Of a stretch of DNA of 64,000 nucleotides, positions 22,604-34,562 are shown piece after piece; position 1 is the stretch's first letter; every line of letters begins with the position of its first letter. The translations under genes and the position numbers were made by a program. A model generated the notes under the pieces. The model worked only from the letters and a program-made list of their open reading frames with translations, was not told where the DNA came from and made no database searches. This DNA is from Congeria kusceri (Eukaryota > Mollusca > Bivalvia > Myida > Dreissenidae), in NCBI GenBank assembly GCA_027627225.1, contig CM051029.1:20047156-20111155 (forward strand). The letters run 5' to 3'.

Positions 22604-25329
22604 GGTAAGTTAATGAATAGTCCAGCTTTTATGAAAAGGTAAACTGTGTTATCAGTCTAATCTTAGACTAGCTCTCCAGCCAACACAACCACGCCAACGC
22701 TGCAAGCTACATTTTACTTTTCGTTTCATATCGCTGCTACATGGAATGGGCATTACGTATTGGAGCTAAATACTGGTTTCTTGTTGTTGCTTTATTTGGT
22801 GTTTCTTTTTTCCGCGTTCTTGGTCCTTCACTCCTACTTCATCCCCTTCAAAAACAAGACGTGCAGCATTTCACGAATACCACATGAACACAAGTATAAT
22901 ATAACCTTAAGTACATATGGTTGTTGTTGTAAAACGAACACATAGGTTCCTTCTGAATAGTTAGATTTGACTTGAAGACTATTGAACAGAAAATGTATAT
23001 TTGTGAAAATTGTGTGTATGGTTTCACAGATATCTCTTGTATTATGATAAGTGCGTACCATTTACATTGTTGCTGCCATCTACATTATGTACATTCGTTT
23101 GTTGTCGCCTGTTCTACAGGTCCTTCAAATAAAAGACTTATGCCATTTAATTAATAATGACTTAATATATTAACATGTGTGTTGTATTATTTTCAGAAGC
23201 AATGTGACTCTAAGAAATATATTCATAATTTTACAAGTAAAGTGCGTCCTCTGATTATCGCGTATAGCATTTACTGATAATGTTTTTACTTTATGTAAAT
23301 ATGTGAGATGTGTGTAACATATCGTAAACTAATCACATATGCTCATTGTGTCTAGAAACATTTTACATTGTACACGAGAAATCGCCGGCAGCAATGCTAT
23401 TCAGTGAAAACTTTAATTATTTTAAACATATTTACTATTAGCTCGATTATATCGAACGTCTTAGGCTTAAGAATACAATCTCGAGTCCGTTTCCCGGGAA
23501 GAGCCAGTACTTGGTGTCTTTGGAAAGATAATGAGAACGCTTCCTGAGTGGGGATCCCTAAATTTTGCCCCACACCAATATAATTTTATTTCAGAGTTCA
23601 TATATTACCATTAACATAATAAACAAATGCACATTATTTAACATGGACAACACATTAATTATTACCAGCAAAATGTTTTGCGCGCTGTTTCTAATGCAAG
23701 TTTCTATTTGTTCAGTACGCTGTGCAGATACATTGTGTGACTGGGCTTACTATTGAATATATTTGTAAGAGCATGTTTATCTAAATATGTGTTTCAGTTT
23801 TGTTTCCCTATAATAATTGTTGTAACATGGTTTTGCAAAGTTTTAGCTCATAAACGTTCTTATCTGTCTGGCTTCTGAGTGTGAATTATTGCCGCACTGA
23901 TAATTACTATATTGTAAAATTGCATCCCAGAGATAATGGCAATATGTATTGTCGCCCTTTTGGCAACTAGGTAAATGCGTGAGAATAAAATTATTCAAAA
24001 AAAGACGAAATAATGAACAGGCATATATCTCAGGAGACAACCTGTGTGTTACGCAAAATCGTACGTCGTAATAGAAATCAACTTATCACAACGCAGATTA
24101 TGTTTCGCTGACGTACGTAGTCGTATTTATGTAGCATAAAACTACATGTCAACGTTGGCTTACGTCACTCCGCGTGGTCCAGCGTCCAAAACGTACGATA
24201 ACTTACGTCAACCTACGGCGAGTTGAACTGCGTTGTCTTTCTATACAACTTGCGTTGGCGCAAGACAAACGTAGGGCCAACGCAGCACTTAATTGTTGTT
24301 TTGTCTTTGTCTCCCTAGTCTTGCAACTTGGTATAATATGTCTGAATTCGTAAGAGTCCTTCGACTCGAAAGTCTACGACTCATTATGACTGGGACTTAT
24401 CCAACAGATAAATGGATAAAACGTCCTGACACTGACGAACTTTATTTAACGCTTGAACATGTGTGCTTTAGTGCGAAGTGTTAATGTGTAGCATACATAT
24501 TTTATTCCACCAATGCTTTCCGAATTTGTCCTGTAAGTTAATGTACACTTTATTACACGATTTTCCTGCGATTGACAAACTCTGCAATTCAAAAAACAGA
24601 CATGTTGAATGTTCACATAATATCAAAATGAACTATTTTAATAGTTGGTTGTAGTTTATCCCATGTATAAGCAGACAGAAGCCAAGCAAATTATTGGAAT
24701 AAAAAACTTTATCAACAACAACAACGTCAATGGCAGGTCTTTGAAAACATCAATCATTATATGTTTAAGATTGTTTTATGAATTGGTTAATTTAAAAAGA
24801 CAGATGAGTAAACAGAAAACAGACGTAACAAAACATAATTATGCTTTATGAAATTAGGATCGAACGTCGATGATAACAGAAATCACATGATATTTTGTCA
24901 ATGCGTCTTACGTTATATATACATAACGCAATGTTTTTTTATATATGTAGACAATATTTCAAAAGAAAAATAATACAACCATGATCATTGTAAAATGAAG
25001 TTAAATAATGATACATATTTTGACTTGTATAAGTTAATTCGTGACCCCTGTTTTATTTTTATACACATTTAATTATTTACTGAACTTTCAACGAGCCAAA
25101 CGTATATGTATTTAGTGTTATTAAACTGTAAGTATAAACGTTATCTGTGCATATGTTCATTACACAGCAATCAGCTCATGTATGTTGAAATTATTTCAAT
25201 GTGCATGGTATAATGCATTCGGCCTATTCTTCAGTATTTTATTCGTACCTTTCATATACGGATTAGCAACATACGGCTAACTTAAACACAATCAATACAA
25301 TCAAATACTTTAACACAATGAAACTAAAA
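22604..25329. other. Intergenic with a CpG-rich block
   Basis: Mostly AT-rich. Between about 24060 and 24290 the composition changes: many 'acgtacg' and 'aacgcag' words, unlike flanks, resembling an unidentified mobile-element fragment. A 63-codon frame at 24293-24484 is not recognised. Confidence 0.35.
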
Positions 25330-25860
25330 CAAACATCACGTGTCGCTGCAAGTATAGTATGTATAATACTTCTTTTATCATCCGAAGATCCGTTTATTCA
25401 ATGCTTAATGTTGCATTTATCACCTAATAGTTCAACTACGTTCAGTATAATATTTTATATAACAGCCAACAATTTAAGTCAGTTATGCACTTTATTTCAT
25501 ATTTCACCAATATTTTCAATTAAATTAAGATTTCATATATCATCCAATAATTAAATTCGCTTATGCATGAAATTATGTATATCACGCAGTAATTAAATTA
25601 AATATTGCATACTGTTTCATATATATAAACGGCAATTTAGATAAGGTAAGCATTATACATGTGCATTTCATATATGAGCGACAATGCAATTGACGTATGT
25701 TATACATATTGCTTCATTCTTCTGCCGACATTTAAATTGAGGTATGCATAATACTCTAATCAAATAATGCTATAAGGCAATGAATGTCTGTACATATTAC
25801 ATCCAACATTTAATAAAATATCATATCTATATATAATTTTACATACATTTCGAGGCATTT
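25330..25860 (-). repeat. Degenerate ~45-bp minisatellite (minus orientation)
   Basis: Repeated 'tttcatatatcacccaataattcaattaatgcata'-like units, diverged, each reading on the minus strand as the unit seen at 50830-51390. It sits directly downstream of the inverted receptor terminal exon, as the other array sits downstream of the intact gene. Confidence 0.65.
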
Positions 25861-25956
25861 CAATAACTGCATGGAAAAACCCAATAATAAACTATTGCCT
25901 ACAAAACATTTTTATCTGATTAAGTAACAATCTTCAGCAAATCACTTGCATAACCT

Positions 25957-26141
25957 TTAAAGAGTGGACAACTTCATATTAACGAATTCTCTATAATCAG
26001 TTGACACCACAGTTTGTCCTAGACAATCTGTAGAAGTCGTATTGTTTTGACGACTTTCAACGGAAGATAGCCTCGAGTATTCACGGAATTATAGTTCTGC
26101 AAGTGTCTCATACGTATTGCCTTGACGACAAGCTGAAGAAT
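25957..26141 (-). pseudogene. Inverted copy of the receptor C-terminal exon (copy 3)
   Basis: On the minus strand, acceptor CCAG is followed by SSACRQGNTYETLAEL, then TAA, then FREYSRLSSVESRQNNTTST and finally DYREFVNMKLSTL-stop (stop 25959-25957). It aligns to 50551-50753 of the intact gene across its length, with the same YxxL-x7-YxxL spacing. The TAA replaces the Glu after AEL. The last Tyr is Phe (REFVNM against REYVNM). No other exon of this copy was found on the minus strand upstream, so it appears to be an isolated inverted fragment. Confidence 0.8.
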
Positions 26142-27249
26142 CTGGTAAAATAAATGAATGGAAAGAAACCATACAGTGTATGTGTACAGCTATAGCTCTA
26201 CAATGCGCATTTTTAAAATTGTAAATATGTTCAAATGAATGCTCAAAAGTTACTATTTCTTTTTAATATGGTAATTAATTATTATCAAAGGGAGGTAATG
26301 CATAAATACTATAAATCACCTTAAATACATTCCATTCGGAATTACTTGCATCTATCCAAAATAGTTCGTTTCATCGTTTCAATCTGGTGGATAAGTAGCT
26401 TTTACGTCTTTTCGATTTAAAATGTTTACGTCATCAAGTATTTTGCACATCTTACGCCAAAGGAATCGGAACAGTTTCGCTGTCTCGGTGTCGTTGTCAA
26501 CTTTTCTTTTAAATCGATTAACGTTCGTTAAGTTAAACCAATTTTTGTTGCAGGAAATTTCTATATTTTACAAAATTTAATGTCGAATAAAATAAGGTTT
26601 TCTTACACCGTTCTATACAATACGGTGATATATTTGAACGAGTACACATGTGGCATACCATATTGGACCCATATTGGACAAGCCGAATAGACCAACAGTT
26701 ATACAATAGAGTGATGTATGTTTTCATATCACCCTTGCGCGGAGCTAAAAATAGTACAACGATATTTGTTTTTAAAACACAAAACAATGAACGACTTTGT
26801 ATGCAATGTTTACCCCTAAAGCGCTGACGTCGATCCACGGCATTTTTGCGTCATTTCTGCAATTAATAGCCAGCTACAAGTATTTGCAATTCATATGTGT
26901 ATCAACAAAACTTAACATTTGTATTTCAATTTTTCTAGTGAACAGTGCTAACCGTGGTTTCAAACTCTCATTGACTCGTCACTGGTCAGCACGTAGTTTT
27001 AGACATCACTGTTGCGTGGTTTCTTTAATTCTGTTTTTAAATATTACACAAAACCACCCTATGCAACAATATCAGTCCATTGAAAACTGGTTTGTGTTCC
27101 CACTGCACAATTTGTTTCAGATTATGCCTCAAATGTATCCGTTATGTGATCTGAATATGCTGAAACACTTTTCATCAACTGTATATTATTTCTTTTAATC
27201 ACACGATAACGTTCGCCAATATTTCGCCATGCTTATAACCGATTTAATA
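26142..27249. other. Intergenic, nothing recognised
   Basis: Searched on the minus strand for the preceding receptor exons (tail, transmembrane, FN3); none seen. A 133-codon frame at 26797-27198 has no family features. Confidence 0.35.
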
Positions 27250-27560
27250 TAACTTGGCAGAAGTGATAAGGATGATGAGACGGGGAGTCGCACGCAAGAA
27301 CCAGGTCCCTAGGTCCAAGGTCAAGGTCACGATTCAAGGTCAAAGGTCAAAAGTCGGATGTAGGAAAAAAATCCTTAACACTTGTTCAGTGCATAATTTT
27401 TTCCAGCATGGATACATTTTCAAATACATTAGCGTACGCAATTAGCATCATGTGACGGAGTGTCGCGCGTAAGAAACAAATCCACAGGTCAAAATTCAAA
27501 TTATAGGTCACAATTCAAGGTCAAGATTCAAATATAAGAAATCAACCTTTCCACTTTGTC
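27250..27560 (+). repeat. AGGTCA-rich dispersed repeat, two diverged units
   Basis: Two units about 190 bases apart begin 'acggggagtcgcacgcaaga' and 'acggagtgtcgcgcgtaaga'. Each is followed by a run of AGGTCA-like words: 'ccaaggtcaaggtca', 'caaggtcaaaggtca' in the first, weaker ones in the second. Such AGGTCA-rich repeats are common in bivalve DNA. AGGTCA-A-AGGTCA is also a perfect DR1 nuclear-receptor element. Confidence 0.6.
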
Positions 27561-28229
27561 CAGAGCAAAACATAAATACACACGTATTTTAGCAAAAATA
27601 TATGGTTATATCGTTACAACAAAACACATACGTTCTGACCACACATGCATATAGCGATTTCGAAAACAAATCGCGCTTCTAGTTAGTACGGTTAAAAAGA
27701 CAAACTACAGATTTGTGGATATATGAAAATAATTTGAAAAAAAAACTGTTGCTGGAATTTAAAAGATGTTTTAAAAGCAGTAGAATTAGATCTGAGTCAG
27801 AAATGAGGTAAAACTAAAAGTTGCCTATTCATTCCCATTCGGAGTACTAGGACATTATCGTATGTTTATCATCGGACCGTCCAATAAGGAGTGCTTATAC
27901 ATAGGTATATAATAATATTATATACTATGTTTTATTCAGTTGAAAAGTATAAGTTGTATAGATATATTACCATATACAACCAAACTGTGAAATGTGGATT
28001 TTAAACCCAATTTTACAGCCCATTACTGTAGTGTACTTTTATTTAAAAATTGAACTTTATGATGCTATGTCATTAAATCTGTTTAATAAGAAATGGTGCA
28101 GCTGGTACATGTACTTGATTCTTTCATTTCATCGTGTCTCTGAAAGTCGCAATTCTGTTACTCTGGTTTACATCCGACAAACGAGTAATTAAATTTAATA
28201 ATTATTACATGCTATTGATGAATTGCGAT

Positions 28230-28500
28230 ACTATCAGGTTAAAGGGACTATGTTAACAAATTATTGACTTCATTTTGCACTCTAAATGGAAGTAGATGAT
28301 AGAAATGATAGAAATGAGCTATACTAAGACATTTGCATTAACCAAATAAAATACACTATGCGATAGTCTATTAAAAGCAAATTATCAAAATCGTTTGAAC
28401 AAATTAAAACCTTAAGTGGATATCGAACTTACGACTTAGGAGCCATACGAAGAAATAACAGTACACAGCGCTTTAACCAACCAAGCTATTCCGCTTGGTA
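28230..28500 (-). mobile_element. tRNA-derived SINE (minus strand)
   Basis: On the minus strand 'aatagcttggttggttaaag' gives an A-box and 'gtaagttcgatatccac' a B-box about 45 bases on, a tRNA-like head. The tail end near 28235-28260 holds 'aaagggactatgttaacaaa', a motif typical of molluscan SINE tails. The region between the boxes does not fold as a functional tRNA. Confidence 0.6.
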
Positions 28501-29209
28501 ATGAATTGTGTGCAAACTATGATTATCCCAAATGCTCTAAAGTAGGACCTGCAAATGTAAACATGAAAAGGGCCAAATATACAAGACCCTCATTTTAAAT
28601 TGATTTTTACCTCATTATGTGTCAACTATTTTCCCATTATATATATTCAGTTTTAACTGTCGTTATGTGGCAGTATTAATATCTTGATTTCAATTTTGTT
28701 TTAAGAAAGTTCCACCTTGGGTCCCTTTTCAATGCCATAGTTCCTTTATTCTTTATTTACATGAACATGTATTATGAGTATATCTGTGACAAGTTTCGTG
28801 TTCGACGCCCGTAAGCCCCAATGTGTTTTTGCATTAACGGTTCACCTCAGTGTTATTCCTTTTTTGTGTACAATTGCCTTTTAAGTAAGTGAATTATGGG
28901 CTAAGTGTGAGGTTTGGCGTCCAAGAAACCGGGTTAAATTCCCAATTCTTTGCATTGACCGTTCCAAGGTGGTTAAATGTACCTGAGTTTTATTCGTATT
29001 TGTGTTTTGTCTTTGTTACGGGTTTTTTGTATTGAGCTGTGCTGTTTTTGGCAATAAGTCTCTTTCCGTAAATAAAGGACCATGTGCTGCTAGTAAGAGT
29101 TCTCTCCTGCTGCTCCAGCAAGAGTTTCACTTTGTTTATATTTAAGAAATTATTACTCTTATTATATAGTTTTGATATACATAACACTTTCATCCACTGC
29201 AATTATAAG
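28501..29209. other. Repeat-like AT-rich stretch
   Basis: Two segments (28760-28870 and 28920-29090) share a 'gtttttgcattaacggttc' / 'tctttgcattgaccgttcca' theme, suggesting fragments of one interspersed repeat. No gene is recognised. Confidence 0.35.
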
Positions 29210-29510
29210 CAGTTTGCGGAGGTTGGACAACACAGTCAGCTGGTTTTCAACTACACATGGGCGAGTAATGACATTAAAAAGGTTAAATGTTACAGAGAAT
29301 ACACGCCCATTGGACAGTGTAATAGCTCGTCATCGATTAGTGAGTGTGCGTTGACGGAAACGAACGGTGATATATACTAATATATCGTCAAACGGAGATT
29401 TAACGTCTGTTAACATACATATAATAGAATTAAATAAAAATCGGCAGGTGCGTACAACAGTTCATAAAACAACAACGAGGATGTGTTTACTATATGCATT
29501 CCGACACCAG
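29210..29510 (+). pseudogene. V-like Ig exon, frame-shifted
   Basis: It reads FAEVGQHSQLVFNYTWASND, IKKVKCYREYTPIGQC and SISECALTETNGDIY in one frame, then a stop. The sense continues one frame over as TNISSNGDLTSVNIHIIELN up to a donor (CACCAG|GTATAT at 29510/29511). The split is a small frameshift near 29375-29380. The layout (short b-strand, xVKC, GDLTSVNI strand E) resembles other divergent V domains in this window. Confidence 0.5.
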
Positions 29511-31428
29511 GTATATAACCGATATGTTGTGGTTGTTTTTTCTCTATAGGCAATTTTATAGGTATATTTTGCATGTTTTTTTTTAGTTTTTCCCCAAATT
29601 CTCTATATAAATATGAATGTTTCCATGTACGATAAACTGATTGGAGCACAGGAATGATGCGCACAAATGCTAGTTTAAAGCTTAAACTAATTAATGGTTT
29701 GTTTCTCAGGCAGCGCCGCAGCGTTTTCTAATGGCCCTCCACGAATTTGATTTAATACCAAAAACAATGTATTTAAAAATTTTGACGATCGCGCCCGGGT
29801 TTAAAGGGAATTGTATTTTAATACAAACAAAACTGTTCAGATAGTGTTTTTAATGGACATGTCACGGAACAAAATACAAAAGCTAACACTTGAAATTATA
29901 TGTATGTTATTATTAACATTTTCGCAACTTGCTATCGTCTGGATGCAAAAACTGGTTATGACTCTTGGGTACATTAACATATATATTATAGTATATACCG
30001 TTCGTACAAAGTGCTTTGAACAAAGCCTTTTCTTCAATAAGTAATATATTTCGGACAAAACAGACTATAAACTTTCTTAATAACTATTACTTAAATTTCG
30101 ATGTATTAATTACGATCCCATGGGCAGCAGCTTAAAATTAAACGAATCCGAATTTTAAGAGAGCAGAAGAAGAGTTACCCGGTAGAGGTTTCGTTATTTC
30201 CAGTACCCTTATTTTTTTTCCTGTCTGATTTAATTACATAAAACGGTTATACACAAATTACATGAAATACATGTACTGTGCAAATTTTAAAACAAAAGTC
30301 AAATTCGATTAGGAACTGTTAAACCGTATAAATATCGTCTGTTTGTTGACTTAAACTTTCGTTTCGTATATGCCTTTGCTTGTGTAATATTTAGCATTCC
30401 ATATTTGTTTAAGAAAATCTGTGTCAATTTAAGTACTATGAAAACAAACGAAAATGCAAGCTTCATTGACAAGTGTTGATTTTCCTTAACAAAAAGTATT
30501 GGTTATTTATTGCAAAAATCATTCCTATTGTTGATAGTTATAAAAATATGAATTACGAAAAGTTAAATTCTTTAAATTGGAGTACTTTAATGCTGATGGC
30601 ATCACAATTTGAAGGCACTTATGTTAATTATGAACATTCAAGTTGATTGCTCTTTTACGTCAGATTGCATTAGTGACAGTTTGTGATTTATAAATCTATA
30701 TTTAGAATTTTATAAAAAGATATGCTTATGTTGTTATGAAAATTTAACAGCGCCTTTAATCTGCAATTATTTACTTGTATTAATAAGCCATTACATATTG
30801 CCAATAGAAAAGTGTAGTAGAAACAAACTTCAATAACAAAAATTCGCCATCCCTCCTGATTTTTTAGAAACACTTCATTATTTTTTTAGCCTAAACATGT
30901 AGCAGACACTTCTACCTTCCAATACAATTCTTACGCCTTGCCAGGCAGAGAAACAACTTACATCCACGTCAAAAGCCTTTTAATCTCTACACTCGCATCA
31001 ATGATTCCTACTTGAATATTAGCATATTAAATCGTTCGTTAAATCAGCTACGTTATTGATTATTAAATATGCAATATTCAAATGGACAATAGGGAATTGA
31101 AATAAGAATTCCCTCTCAATTTACAAGTATAGATAAAATTATGATATTTATTACGGTAGGTAAATACTATACAAGAAACAAATGTACACATTGAAAAACA
31201 AATTAGCAGTAAACACATGATCATTGTATAACTCTTCACCGTTGTCTTCATACCTCACTGCAGCGATATGAATGTCGCCCTGCAAGGAGACCACTCTTAA
31301 GGTTCGGCATAGTTACACATAAATCTTAACTATATATGCCTATTAGTACCATACCATCCTTAATTGTATTGTGAATATTAACGAGTCAAATTGATACATT
31401 TGCTCTATTTGTTTGTTCTATTTTTCAG
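29511..31428. other. Putative intron or intergenic
   Basis: AT-rich. No exon with splice support is seen. Confidence 0.35.
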
Positions 31429-31750
31429 CGCCGAATGGTACTTCACATGGGCGGGAATGCAACTGAGGAAAGTCTTCCTCTTGTATGCACAATATCGGAA
31501 GACGTATACAAAGTTCATTGGATAAAATACACTGGAACCACGCAGGCAACAATTGTGATTCAGGAATATGCGAATGGCATGTGTCATTCAGGCGAGACAC
31601 CTGAGTATTTAGAAAGTTTCTGATATTCGACAACTATGTATACGTGTTTTATCAAGGAACTAAACACATCATTCGAAGGTCAACTTTGGGGTTGTTCTGC
31701 TGCGATAGAAGGAATTACAACATACAGCAACAAACATCCTATCCCATCAC
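31429..31750 (+). pseudogene. V-like Ig exon with stop and frameshift
   Basis: It is bounded by 'tttttcag' and 'tcac|gtatgt'. The main frame reads GNATEESLPLVCTISEDVYK, VHWIKYTGTTQATIVIQEYA, NGMC, then TGA (31621-31623), then in the same frame YSTTMYTCFIKELNTSFEGQ, LWGCSAAIEGITTYSN. The C..W..C skeleton of an Ig domain is clear and the exon ends in phase 1. The first dozen bases after the acceptor are in another frame (PNGTSHG), so there is a frameshift as well as the nonsense codon. Confidence 0.6.
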
Positions 31751-31767
31751 GTATGTACTCTATAAAC

Positions 31768-31985
31768 AATGATGATGAGTATGATGATGTTGACGATTAT
31801 GATGATGATAATAGTGATGATAGTTATATTGTTGATGTTGATTATGCTGATGATTATGACGTTACGTTAGATGATTATGGTTATGATGATGATGATGATG
31901 ATGATGATAATGATTGTGATAATGATGATGATGATGATGATGATGAGGATGATGAGGATGATGATGATGATGATGATAATGGTGA
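31768..31985 (+). repeat. GAT/GAC trinucleotide microsatellite
   Basis: An interrupted (GAT)n tract with pure runs at 31883-31906 and 31922-31978. It encodes poly-Asp in one frame and poly-Met or poly-Ile in others; none is taken as coding. Confidence 0.95.
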
Positions 31986-32698
31986 GGTATATCCGCTCCA
32001 CAGTAAGACAATTGAACGCTGATTTACCAATGAAATTCTCGGGTTTTGTTTTATGTCCGGGCAATTTTCACGAACAAGCGAACCGACAAGTCTATATGTT
32101 TTGATTATTGTTTTCAGGTTATGTTCACATCAAATATATTATTGTGATGTCTAGTTTTTGTACACACTATCTCTTTACAATCTTTTTGTAAGAACTCGTT
32201 AATTGGTGAATTAACTAATACAATTGCATTTAATATCTTCTAAATTTATAGCTCTTCTTTACCTCTAGAACTCTTTTAAACATGTGCGACGGTCCAATCA
32301 CATGATCAATTGGTGTGCTGTTATCACATATCTACTTAAAAGTGAAGTTACAAGTAGTTAAACTGCCGGTGAATTAATGATTTTACAGAATAACACAAAT
32401 ATTTTATAATATATTATACCTGTGTCTCTCTATGATTTTTTCAATGTTACAACATCAAAATACTAAACCATGATTGTGAGAGCTTATATACAACTTCATT
32501 ATTTTAATCACATGCTATACCTTGTAAGATAACATTCTGGGCGTTTTCATTAGCTACATATTCTTTGACTAGCCAATCACATAACGTTTTTTTTTGGATA
32601 CATTTGACGTCATGTCAGTACAAAACTTTCATGATTGACCGACTAATTTTGGTAACATTAGACAAAATGCATTTCGTTTAAAAGCATGTGATACAAAA
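31986..32698. other. AT-rich non-coding
   Basis: Nothing recognised. Confidence 0.35.
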
Positions 32699-32846
32699 GA
32701 TCTGACACTCGTAGTCATTTCATACCATACTGTGTTAAAGTCGTCCAGGAAACTGGTTAATAAGATCGCCAATGACTTGCATACTAACAAAAGTCCTTTA
32801 ATCGATTTAATAAAATATGGTATGAAATGACAACTCGTGTCAGATC
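32699..32846. mobile_element. Short MITE with ~30-bp terminal inverted repeats
   Basis: The left end 'gatctgacactcgtagtcat' continues 'ttcataccata'. The right end 'tatggtatgaaatgacaact' continues 'cgtgtcagatc'. They are inverted copies with two or three differences, 148 bp end to end. Confidence 0.75.
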
Positions 32847-33199
32847 AGATCCTATATTTAAATCGCTGGAAGAATCACAACAAGTAACGTCACCAAGCCA
32901 ATTGCTGTATTATGCGGTATAATGCTCGAATGCACAGTCATTCTGGCAAACCAGCATTGCATCTCTATTTCTTAGCGATTGATTGATTGATTACTTGTTG
33001 GAAAAGCACTACAACAATGGCCCGAAAAGGTTTATTTAAAAAGGCCGTTTAAATACTAATTCCAGTAAACGGAATGTCCGCCATTAAATAGTGTATTGTT
33101 ATAAAATGTAATTAATTGACGTAATTGCCAGTATAACTGATATATGCGTTGTTAATGCAATCATGTTTAAGATCACCATGCGTATCCTTCTATCTTCAG
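32847..33199. other. Non-coding flank
   Basis: Contains a short GATT repeat near 32978-32990. Nothing else. Confidence 0.35.
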
Positions 33200-33220
33200 C
33201 TATAACGCCAACTGGTGACG
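33200..33220 (+). pseudogene. 21-bp candidate stalk micro-exon
   Basis: 'tcttcag' then 21 bases reading (x)ITPTGD in phase 1-1, then a perfect donor 'g|gtaagt'. It lies between the V-like exons and the transmembrane exon, where a short stalk would be expected. Its small size makes this tentative. Confidence 0.35.
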
Positions 33221-33836
33221 GTAAGTAAACATCGTTTATATAAAAATGTTTCGCACATGACGGTTGAAAGTTGTCCAAAATATGTTTATTCTAATCTAAT
33301 ATATTTATTCGGGTTTAACAAGTGCATATTTTGTTCTTAATACTATGGAAATGTAATCTCGGACAAACTGCCGTTAATGAATTCATTATAGAAGTTGTTG
33401 TCCGAGGGGCTTATGTCATATAAATATGTTTTTATTTTGAAGTATACAGTCTTATCAGTTATAATCGTACGTGTGTTTCAAATTTATATTGAAAACAATA
33501 ACACGTGATATTTAAAATTTATAGTTTCTCATCATTGTATTTAATGTGTAATATATACATGCATAGAGTAAGTCCAAGCCGATAAATCTTATTAAGTAAG
33601 ATAAGGATTGTGTTTAATACGTATATATATTCACCGTAAGTGGTATTTTGTATTGTTGTCCTGCTCCATGTATACGTGGCATATACTGTGACTATCCATT
33701 TATAGGCCATCAACCCTATAAACGTTTAGACCACACTACGCATTTCATGTTCGAAATATAATATACAGTTACATATGTTTCACATATAGCTTTATCAAAA
33801 TTCAGTATATAGCATGTAAAAGTTATTCTTGATCAG

Positions 33837-33950
33837 ATCTGTCGGATGCAAAAATAACAGGCCTAATTGTAGGCTTGGCTGTTGGCTCTATTGCTGCTGT
33901 TGTTGTTGCTGTTGCTGTTGCTGTACACCATTATTAATGGAAGAAATATG
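33837..33950 (+). pseudogene. Receptor transmembrane exon with nonsense codon
   Basis: Acceptor 'gatcag', then phase 1 frame DLSDAKITG, a helix LIVGLAVGSIAAVVVAVAVAV, HHY, TAA (33935-33937), WKKY and donor 'g|gtatag' in phase 1. The intact receptor's exon has the same plan (helix, then ILLWKYRSH, donor in phase 1), so the TAA probably replaced a Leu codon just before the WK pair. This exon gives the V-like fragments at 29-31 kb a plausible membrane anchor. Confidence 0.6.
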
Positions 33951-34379
33951 GTATAGAAGTGACTTAACAGGGCTTAATAAGACCTTTATTATTATCAAAA
34001 TAACTTTACTTTGATGATCAATAAATAAAAGCATTATATGTGCTTGTCTCTTTAATTAACATGTGTGAAACAGTTTAGAAACATACTAGTGTATGTAAAT
34101 ACATGTTTTAAAGTGCTGTACATACTCCACAACATACCGGTTTGAATTCAACTCTCAATGTGTATGTCAAATCATCGATGTTAGTTTTGCTGATATATGT
34201 GTTTTAGTGTTTCAGGTTCAATGTAAACTACACAAGCGAGAAAGGAAAACAAAACAGATAATATAGTATTGATATGGTTAATAACATTTTGGTATATTTC
34301 ATTGTTTTAATTTACATAAAAGTGTGTAAAAAACAATATTATGCATTCCTTTTTTAGTCAAATATGTTCTTTATTACAG

Positions 34380-34562
34380 TACATGCACAAGCTGACTAAT
34401 TCTATCACACTTAGAACACCTGTCGGCTATAATATTTGCTTACTTGACCGTTATCAAAGCACAAGAGGCATACAACAGTGCAATTACATCAGAAGCAAAA
34501 ATGTATATAACTGTACCTCTTTAGTAGCACCGACAAAAGATGAGCCAGTGAGAAAGAATTGA
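34380..34562 (+). pseudogene. Possible cytoplasmic tail exon
   Basis: After 'ttattacag' an open frame reads YMHKLTNSITLRTPVGYN, LLDRYQSTRGIQQ, NVYNCTSLVAPTKDEPVRKN-stop. The Tyr-rich, charged end is compatible with a receptor tail downstream of the 33837 membrane exon, but the phase does not match and no clear motif is shared with the other tails. Confidence 0.25.

Noticed and set aside
25318..25554. Possible secreted small protein (hydrophobic start)
   Set aside because: The frame overlaps the degenerate minisatellite and lacks a donor or homologue.
26797..27198. 133-codon frame as a gene
   Set aside because: No recognisable domain, no splice structure, composition like the surrounding non-coding DNA.
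27250..27560. CRISPR-like array
   Set aside because: AGGTCA words are short, irregular and in a eukaryotic dispersed repeat; no spacers of constant length.
28408..28500. Genuine tRNA gene on the minus strand
   Set aside because: A- and B-box-like words are present but the arms do not pair as a cloverleaf; better explained as a SINE head.
31867..32104. Poly-Met, poly-Ile and poly-Asp open frames
   Set aside because: They are the three frames of a GAT microsatellite; no splice or family support.
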